From the NCBI GenBank assembly GCA_022360655.1, contig JAKSCK010000079.1, forward strand, positions 1 through 54,578: a DNA stretch of 54,578 bases, given 5' to 3'. Source of the stretch: Spirochaetales bacterium (GTDB lineage Bacteria; Spirochaetota; Spirochaetia; DSM-2461). Numbering within the stretch: the stretch's first letter is position 1; every line of letters starts with the position of its first letter. The translations under genes were made by a program, and so were the position numbers. This document shows, piece after piece, positions 50,196-54,578 of the stretch. The notes under the pieces are model-generated. The model made no database searches, was not told the DNA's origin, and saw only the letters and a program-made list of their open reading frames with translations.

Positions 50196-50953
50196 ATCGG
50201 AAAAATCTTTCAGAGCTCATGGCGGAAGGTGTACGTGAGGCCATACTGGCAGGGGCCTGGAAAGCCGGGGATGCATTGCCCACAGAACCAGAGTTGGCAG
50301 ATCGCTATGGAGTAAGTCGTGCTGTGGTACGGGATGGAACCCGTTTATTGGCAGCCTGGGGCCTGGTGGAAAGTCGTCAGGGGAAAGGTGTGTTTGTTAC
50401 CCAAAACCAGGATGAAGGGTTTGCAGAAGCTCTTCTCTTGGCACTCCGCCGCAATGGGGCTTCCGTTTGGGATGTGGAAAGTGCAGAAGCGCATCTGCTG
50501 CCCGAGGCCGTGGCCATGGCCGCAAAACGCTCAGGTCAAATTCATTTTGAGGACCTGGAATTGCTTCGAGATGAGTACCTTATGGCTCTGGAGCAGGCCA
50601 ATCGTGATGGTGATGGCCGTGGTTTTCGTCTTCCATGGCTGGCCCTGGTGGATGCCTTGTATCGGGCCTCTGGAAATGCTGTATTTCAGATTCTTGGGCC
50701 GGCTGTGGCCCGCTCACGACAGCACAGGCATTTTGAAGACCTGGAAGAGATGTCTGTGGATGAGCAGGTGGAAAGAGAACGAAAAATACTGAATCAGATT
50801 CTTGATGGGATACGTTCTGGCAATGAAGATGAGGCACGAGAAATCGCGCAACGAGTCATGAGTCTGGGGGAAGAAGCGCAACAACTTCTTATAACCTTTC
50901 CTGTTGGTGAAGTACCTCGAATCCCCACGGAATTGCTGATCCATAAACGTTGA
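50192..50953 (+). CDS. GntR-family transcriptional regulator (FadR/FCD-like)
   Basis: 253 residues. The N-terminal winged helix is typical: LMAEGVREAILAGAWKAGDA, LPTEPELADRYGVSRAVVRD, then GLVESRQGKGVFVTQ. The C-terminal ~160 residues are all-helical with LLRDEYLMALEQANRDGDGR and LPWLALVDALYRASGNAVF, which fits the FCD ligand-binding bundle of the FadR subfamily. The metal-binding Asp/His pattern is incomplete by eye. It is translationally coupled to the MFS transporter and probably represses the operon through the palindrome at 48909-48931. About 70 bp separate it from the next gene, which has its own promoter. Confidence 0.92.
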   Translation: MNRKNLSELMAEGVREAILAGAWKAGDALPTEPELADRYGVSRAVVRDGTRLLAAWGLVESRQGKGVFVTQNQDEGFAEALLLALRRNGASVWDVESAEAHLLPEAVAMAAKRSGQIHFEDLELLRDEYLMALEQANRDGDGRGFRLPWLALVDALYRASGNAVFQILGPAVARSRQHRHFEDLEEMSVDEQVERERKILNQILDGIRSGNEDEAREIAQRVMSLGEEAQQLLITFPVGEVPRIPTELLIHKR

Positions 50954-50989
50954 TTGAGTCTGGAAATCTAATGGAAAATACCAAGTGTC

Positions 50990-51019
50990 TTGACGGGATA
51001 AAACTTCCGGGGGCAGACT
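50990..51019 (+). promoter_or_regulatory. Possible promoter of the 7TM-LuxR gene, abutting its start codon
   Basis: TTGACG (50990-50995; five of six), 18-nt spacer, CAGACT (51014-51019; only three of six), then 6 nt to GTG 51026. The -10 is weak, but the geometry equals that of the other leaderless candidates and no ribosome site is well placed. Confidence 0.4.
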
Positions 51020-51025
51020 GAACCT

Positions 51026-51925
51026 GTGGTGGATTTAGGGCTTCTTACGGTTTTTACTCTGGCTGTTGCTGCCATGGGAGCCGCTCTTGGACTTTCTGGA
51101 GCTTTTATGGCTCGGTTGCGCCGGAAGCGGGATCTCAAAACCTTCCTGTTCATGCTCTATCTCACCCTGCTTTTTTGCGCCTCTGGTTTGCGATTTGCCT
51201 TTGGCGTGCTTCATGTACCTTCCGATGGAATACGACTGATGCTGGATGTGATGGCCCGTGTGGCCTATGCCTCCCTGGTGTATTTTTTGCCCGCAACGGT
51301 GAATCACATTCTCCAACGTCGATGGACCTCTGGACGATTGATTCGCGTGATCAGTGTTGCTGCGGTTTACTTGGTGGCATCTTGCACCAGTCTCTTCCTG
51401 GTGAATCTGGCATTGCTAGGTCTCTTTGCTGGCTTTTCGTTTTTGGCCCTTGTTCTTTTTGTTCTTTTGGATGCCTTACGAAGTGTTCCGATGGTGGCTG
51501 AGGACAAGTTGCGAGGCGGCTTGTTCTTCATTTATGCCGTAACCTTTCTTTTTCTTCCCTTGGCGCAAATTATGCCATTGGTGGCCCCTGGTCATGAACG
51601 ACTGGTGTTTTTTGTGGGAGCTCTCTATTTCATCTTCCTTGGAGGAACGGCCACATTTTACTATGCATGGCGGTTTGTTCATGATTCACAATCAGAATCG
51701 GAAACAAAGGGAGCATATTTCCGCCAATCATGCACGCAGGCTGGATTGAGTCCCCGGGAATCGGAAGTGGCTGAATGCCTGTCTCAAGGAGCCACCTACA
51801 AAGAGATTGCGGCCCAGTTAAATCTCTCAACAAATACCGTTTCCAATCATATTGCGTCGGCCTACCGTAAGACAGGTACTCGGTCCAAGTTAGAGCTGGT
51901 GAATTTCCTACGCAAAGAGCACTAG
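51026..51925 (+). CDS. Membrane-bound LuxR-type regulator (multi-TM sensor with HTH)
   Basis: 299 residues. About seven hydrophobic helices occupy residues 1-215, starting LGLLTVFTLAVAAMGAALGL and ending ALYFIFLGGTATFYYAW. A LuxR/GerE helix-turn-helix follows at ~235-295: LSPRESEVAECLSQGATYKE and IAAQLNLSTNTVSNHIASAY. A DNA-binding domain tethered to a multi-helix sensor implies transcription control directly from the inner membrane, without a kinase. The ligand is unknown. The GTG at 51026 is immediately followed by a second GTG; neither has a good ribosome site. It ends one base into the upstream reading of the thioesterase gene, so the two may be functionally linked. Confidence 0.88.
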   Translation: MVDLGLLTVFTLAVAAMGAALGLSGAFMARLRRKRDLKTFLFMLYLTLLFCASGLRFAFGVLHVPSDGIRLMLDVMARVAYASLVYFLPATVNHILQRRWTSGRLIRVISVAAVYLVASCTSLFLVNLALLGLFAGFSFLALVLFVLLDALRSVPMVAEDKLRGGLFFIYAVTFLFLPLAQIMPLVAPGHERLVFFVGALYFIFLGGTATFYYAWRFVHDSQSESETKGAYFRQSCTQAGLSPRESEVAECLSQGATYKEIAAQLNLSTNTVSNHIASAYRKTGTRSKLELVNFLRKEH

Positions 51926-51996
51926 TGCATATTCACCCCCCCCTTCAGTGCATCTTTGGGATGGCTGAAGTGGGAAATAAACCGCATTTTTTCCTC

Positions 51997-52788
51997 ATGA
52001 ATACGATTGAATCCGTGCATTGCCACCATGTTGTGCCCGGTTTAGCAGATGCGTTTCGTGCTCGGTATGTTCGACCTTCGGCTTTGATGACGTTCTTAGA
52101 AGAAGCTGCGGCAGAACATTGTCGTGCCGTTGGGCACGATATTTTTGATTTGTTAGAAAAGGGCTGGGGCTGGGTTCTTGTAGGTGGTGGATTGCGAATG
52201 CAAACCTATCCACTCTATGGTGAACAGATAGTGATTAAAACCTGGATTTCTCGTTGGAAGGGAGTTTCTGGAATTCGGGAATATCGGATTTATCGAAAAG
52301 ATGGAACGTTTCTAGGGGAAGCTGGAGGACGTTGGGCCTTTTGGGATGCCCCCAAGCGTAAGCCGCAATTGGTACCCGATTTCTTTTTGGAATCCTGGCC
52401 ACAGGGAGGGGATAGTCCCTACTCTCGTTTGCAAGGCCCCCAGGGAATTCTTCCCATACCCAAAACTTCAGAAATCCAGGGAAGATGTTTATCTCAACAA
52501 CGATTTTCTGTACGTCGAGGGGAGGTGGACATGTATGACCATCTCCATAACACCATCTATCTGGATTGGATGCTGGAGTCTGTTCCTGAGCATTTGTATC
52601 GGGAGGAACTGCCCATGGCCATGGGGTTGGAGTTTTCTGGTGAGGCCCGACGAGGGGATGTCATTGAATTTTCCACTTGGCCAATGAAAGAAGGGTGGAT
52701 TCATGATGTGCGGCGCCTGAGCGATGGGAAAAGAGTGGCTCGTGGATATTCTGAATGGACACAAAATACCCTTGCCATTGGGGCATGA
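51997..52788 (+). CDS. Acyl-ACP thioesterase family protein (double hotdog fold)
   Basis: 263 residues. These enzymes release fatty acids from acyl-carrier protein. Two hotdog modules are visible. The first is FRARYVRPSALMTFLEEAAA ... GWGWVLVGGGLRMQTYPLYG with the strand pair IVIKTWISRWKGVSGIREYR. The second is RFSVRRGEVDMYDHLHNTIY (the Asp/Asn/His active-site region, DMYDHLHNTIYLDWMLE), then SGEARRGDVIEFSTW. Length and order match bacterial FatA-like proteins. ATG 51997 starts at the natural family N-terminus; the frame is open back to a GTG at 51923-51925. No ribosome site is clear. A tract of eight C (51936-51943) lies in the gap after the LuxR gene. Confidence 0.9.
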   Translation: MNTIESVHCHHVVPGLADAFRARYVRPSALMTFLEEAAAEHCRAVGHDIFDLLEKGWGWVLVGGGLRMQTYPLYGEQIVIKTWISRWKGVSGIREYRIYRKDGTFLGEAGGRWAFWDAPKRKPQLVPDFFLESWPQGGDSPYSRLQGPQGILPIPKTSEIQGRCLSQQRFSVRRGEVDMYDHLHNTIYLDWMLESVPEHLYREELPMAMGLEFSGEARRGDVIEFSTWPMKEGWIHDVRRLSDGKRVARGYSEWTQNTLAIGA

Positions 52789-52795
52789 GAGTGCA

Positions 52796-53218
52796 TTAAT
52801 CCTCTTGGGTGGGCCGGCTACGATTCTGTTTCACCGTACTCCGTCTTTTTTTTGAGGCCAAGCGCCGCTCCCGCGCTCCTTTTCCAGGTTTGGTGGGCCG
52901 ACGGGGTTTGGCATCAGGTTTTAATGCGGTGAGGAGGAGATTGGTGATGCGCTGCAGGGCCTCTTCACGGTTACGGCCTTGACTGCGTTCACCATCGGCT
53001 TGAATCACCAGATAGCCATCGGTGGTGATGCGGTGGGCGAGGCGACGGTGAATCCTGCTGCGCCCAACCTCTCCTGGCAGAATGAGTGAATCAATATGGA
53101 GACGAGCTTCGGCTTTGGTATCCCGTTTATTCACATTCTGTCCGCCAGGACCTCCTGAGCGGGTGTAGCGCATTTCTGTCTTGGCAAGAATTTCAGCGAT
53201 GAAGGCCTGCCTCTCCAT
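52796..53218 (-). CDS. arfB: Peptidyl-tRNA hydrolase ArfB (YaeJ-like ribosome rescue factor)
   Basis: 140 residues. ArfB enters the empty A site of stalled ribosomes and hydrolyses peptidyl-tRNA. The GGQ catalytic loop is in TRSGGPGGQNVNKRDTKAEA (~residues 18-37). The globular part matches the class I release factor domain 3 (GRSRIHRRLAHRITTDGYLV). The basic C-terminal tail (KPRRPTKPGKGARERR, SKKRRS), which sits in the mRNA channel, is present. It lacks codon-recognition domains, which separates it from RF1/RF2. The ATG at 53218 has GAGGAGA 7 nt upstream. It is convergent with the thioesterase gene (7-nt gap) and downstream of the beta-glucosidase terminator. Confidence 0.95.
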   Translation of the reverse strand: MERQAFIAEILAKTEMRYTRSGGPGGQNVNKRDTKAEARLHIDSLILPGEVGRSRIHRRLAHRITTDGYLVIQADGERSQGRNREEALQRITNLLLTALKPDAKPRRPTKPGKGARERRLASKKRRSTVKQNRSRPTQED

Positions 53219-53238
53219 AGGGGATTCTCCTCAGAAGC

Positions 53239-53267
53239 ACCTTAGCGTGGTCACGGAGATGGAGCAA
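53239..53267 (-). promoter_or_regulatory. Probable sigma70 promoter of arfB
   Basis: On the minus strand TTGCTC (53267-53262), 17-nt spacer, TAAGGT (53244-53239), 20 nt before ATG 53218, with a Shine-Dalgarno in between. Confidence 0.5.
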
Positions 53268-53282
53268 GGGAGGGCACTTGGC

Positions 53283-53307
53283 AAAACCCCGGCCGGGAGG
53301 CCGGGGT
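53283..53307 (-). terminator. Rho-independent terminator of the beta-glucosidase gene
   Basis: On the minus strand CCCCGGCC, TCCC, GGCCGGGG then TTTT (53306-53283): an 8-bp GC stem with a T-run, 14 nt past the stop codon. Confidence 0.88.
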
Positions 53308-53320
53308 CGATTTAAAAATC

Positions 53321-54578
53321 TTAAACAATATGGCCTTTGCGAATGCACTGCGCATAAAAACGTCCGCTGGCTTTGATGGTGCGTTGCTGAGTTTCATAAT
53401 TCACGCGAGTGAGGCCAAAGCGCTTGGAATAGCCTTCTGACCATTCAAAATTGTCCATAAGAGACCAGGCAAAATAGCCTTTGAGGGGAGCCCCATCTTC
53501 GTGGGCTCGGAGACAGGCATCCAGATGGCTACGGTAAAATTGCACACGACCTGCATCGGCCACATAACCGGATTCATCCGGTTCATCCTCTGCTGCACAG
53601 CCATTTTCTGTGACATAGATGGGAAGATGAGGGAATTCTTCACCACTGTAGCGTAGGCTCCAATACAAACCCTCCGGCGTGATGGGCCAACCCATATTGG
53701 TGCGGGGATAATCTTTGGGGAAGGGAACCTCCTGCCAACCCTGTGCGTTATCAGTGGCCACCACAGGCCGAGCGGTGTAGTAGTTGTAGGCAATAAAATC
53801 ACTCTCGGGTGACATCAGGGCCAAATCTTCATCACTGATGGGAGGGCAGGGACCAAAATGGCGCTCATAGGCTTCTTGATTGAATTGCCCTTTGAGAGCG
53901 GGATACAGACGCTGTTGATTCAGATCATGAAAGGCCTTTTTTCCGGCCGCAACATGTTCCTCAGAAGCGTAGAGAGGCCAAACGGCTTCCAGATTTTCCA
54001 CCAAGCCCACCTTCACATCCGGTACTTCTGCCTTCAGGGCCCGCAGGGCTTTACCATGACCAATCAAGGCATTGCGAACCGTGGCATTGGATTCCACTGG
54101 GCTCAGAATATTGCCAGGAGCGTGGCGACCCTCTTGGTGGGCGAGGGTGGTGAAGCAGATGATTTCATTGATGGTGAACCAGTTTTTCACCCGGTCACCT
54201 AATCGAGCGGCACAAACCTGGGCATAGTGGGCAAAGTCCTCTGTGCATTGGGAATGCGCCCAACCGCCGTAGCGCTGTTGAAGGGCTTGGGGAAGGTCCC
54301 AGTGGAAGAGGGTGGCCCAGGGGGTGATGCCCGCTTCAAGAAGGGCATCCACTAAGTGGTCATAGAAATCCAAACCCTCATGATTGATGGCGCCATCACC
54401 ATCGGGGAGAATTCGGGGCCAGGCTAGGGAAAAACGATAAGCCCCCAAATTCAACTCTTTCATAAGCGAGATGTCCTGTTTCCAACGGTGGAAATGATCA
54501 CAGGCCTCTTGGCCGGAATCTCCATTGAAGACTTTACCGTCCTCTTGGCAGAAAGCATCCCAGGTGCTCATCTTTCGC
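53321..54578 (-). CDS. GH1-family beta-glucosidase, lacking its N-terminus (runs off the right edge)
   Basis: About 419 codons of a ~450-residue retaining glycosidase that hydrolyses beta-glucosides or 6-phospho-beta-glucosides. The acid/base Glu is in NWFTINEIICF (TINEI rather than TFNEP) and the nucleophile Glu in PIYVTENGCAAED. Sugar-contacting residues appear in AYRFSLAWPRILPDG, FHWDLPQALQQRYGGW and FAWSLMDNFEWSEGYSKRFG. The visible ATG at 54571 falls inside the conserved SIWDTF-type segment (MSTWDAFCQEDGKVFNGDSG), so the true start, ~30-40 residues further, is outside the window. FAWSLMDNFEWSEGYSKRFG with Glu-Trp favours beta-glucosidase over phospho-beta-glucosidase. It is followed by its own terminator. 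Confidence 0.95.
   Translation of the reverse strand, partial: RKMSTWDAFCQEDGKVFNGDSGQEACDHFHRWKQDISLMKELNLGAYRFSLAWPRILPDGDGAINHEGLDFYDHLVDALLEAGITPWATLFHWDLPQALQQRYGGWAHSQCTEDFAHYAQVCAARLGDRVKNWFTINEIICFTTLAHQEGRHAPGNILSPVESNATVRNALIGHGKALRALKAEVPDVKVGLVENLEAVWPLYASEEHVAAGKKAFHDLNQQRLYPALKGQFNQEAYERHFGPCPPISDEDLALMSPESDFIAYNYYTARPVVATDNAQGWQEVPFPKDYPRTNMGWPITPEGLYWSLRYSGEEFPHLPIYVTENGCAAEDEPDESGYVADAGRVQFYRSHLDACLRAHEDGAPLKGYFAWSLMDNFEWSEGYSKRFGLTRVNYETQQRTIKASGRFYAQCIRKGHIV

Noticed and set aside
51923..51996. GTG start of the thioesterase overlapping the LuxR stop
   Set aside because: Possible, but it adds ~25 residues with a poly-C-encoded Pro run not expected in the family; ATG 51997 fits the usual N-terminus.
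1..54578. Mobile elements, CRISPR arrays, prophage or plasmid genes
   Set aside because: I searched by eye for transposase and integrase motifs and for regular direct repeats and saw none; the window reads as stable chromosome.

Overview
The window looks like a chromosomal stretch of a free-living member of the Spirochaetota. This is inferred from gene content, not from a marker gene. The clues are short, relaxed lipoprotein signal boxes (LQTSC, LFLSC), several exported proteins ending in an aromatic beta-barrel residue, a chemotaxis receptor next to a class III cyclase and a FecR-domain protein, and a cyclic-nucleotide/TPR/HTH protein. Base composition is near 50% GC by eye. I see no phage genes, transposase, insertion sequence or CRISPR array.

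Layout. 1-5.6 kb (minus): the 5' part of mutL behind a giant outer-membrane barrel protein. 5.7-8.3 kb (plus): an unknown protein, a voltage-sensor-like membrane protein and a small exported protein. 8.3-11.2 kb (minus): a nitroreductase, a STAS + GHKL ATPase pair, and a second GHKL ATPase with a PilZ protein. 11.3-15.2 kb (plus): a P-loop/TPR protein cut by one in-frame TGA, tRNA-Met, and a SET-domain protein. 15.2-30 kb (minus): a beta-helix lipoprotein, two FN3/IPT/beta-barrel paralogues, a FecR/FN3 protein and a receptor-type adenylate cyclase in overlapping order, then a chemotaxis receptor. 30-34 kb: a histone-deacetylase-family protein, 3-methyladenine DNA glycosylase, MgtE and MurB. 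34.2-41.8 kb (plus): cysS, an ECF sigma / ZAS anti-sigma / exported protein / transglutaminase-like operon, glyA, and the cyclic-nucleotide regulator. 41.8-48.6 kb (minus): a Calx-beta lipoprotein, an exported nitrilase-fold protein, EttA and an amino-acid permease fused to a PTS EIIA domain. 49-52.8 kb (plus): an MFS transporter with its GntR regulator, a 7TM-LuxR regulator and an acyl-ACP thioesterase. 52.8 kb to the end (minus): ArfB and a partial GH1 beta-glucosidase.

How the genes may work together. Three signalling themes recur. The first is cAMP: the cyclase sits in one overlapping gene string with FecR and surface/barrel proteins, and a cNMP-binding regulator lies 13 kb away. The second is partner switching and c-di-GMP: STAS, two GHKL ATPases and PilZ. 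The third is an envelope-facing ECF operon that ends in a transglutaminase-like protein whose catalytic Cys and His appear to be lost. None of these links is proven by sequence alone.

The most interesting non-coding signals are four. (1) Sigma70-type promoters whose -10 box ends only 5-7 nt before the start codon, implying leaderless mRNAs for several genes. (2) A 10-bp inverted repeat and a 14-bp palindrome built into the cNMP-regulator promoter. (3) A perfect 23-bp palindrome downstream of the -10 of the MFS-gntR operon. (4) A 71-nt strongly structured element between mgtE and the DNA glycosylase gene.
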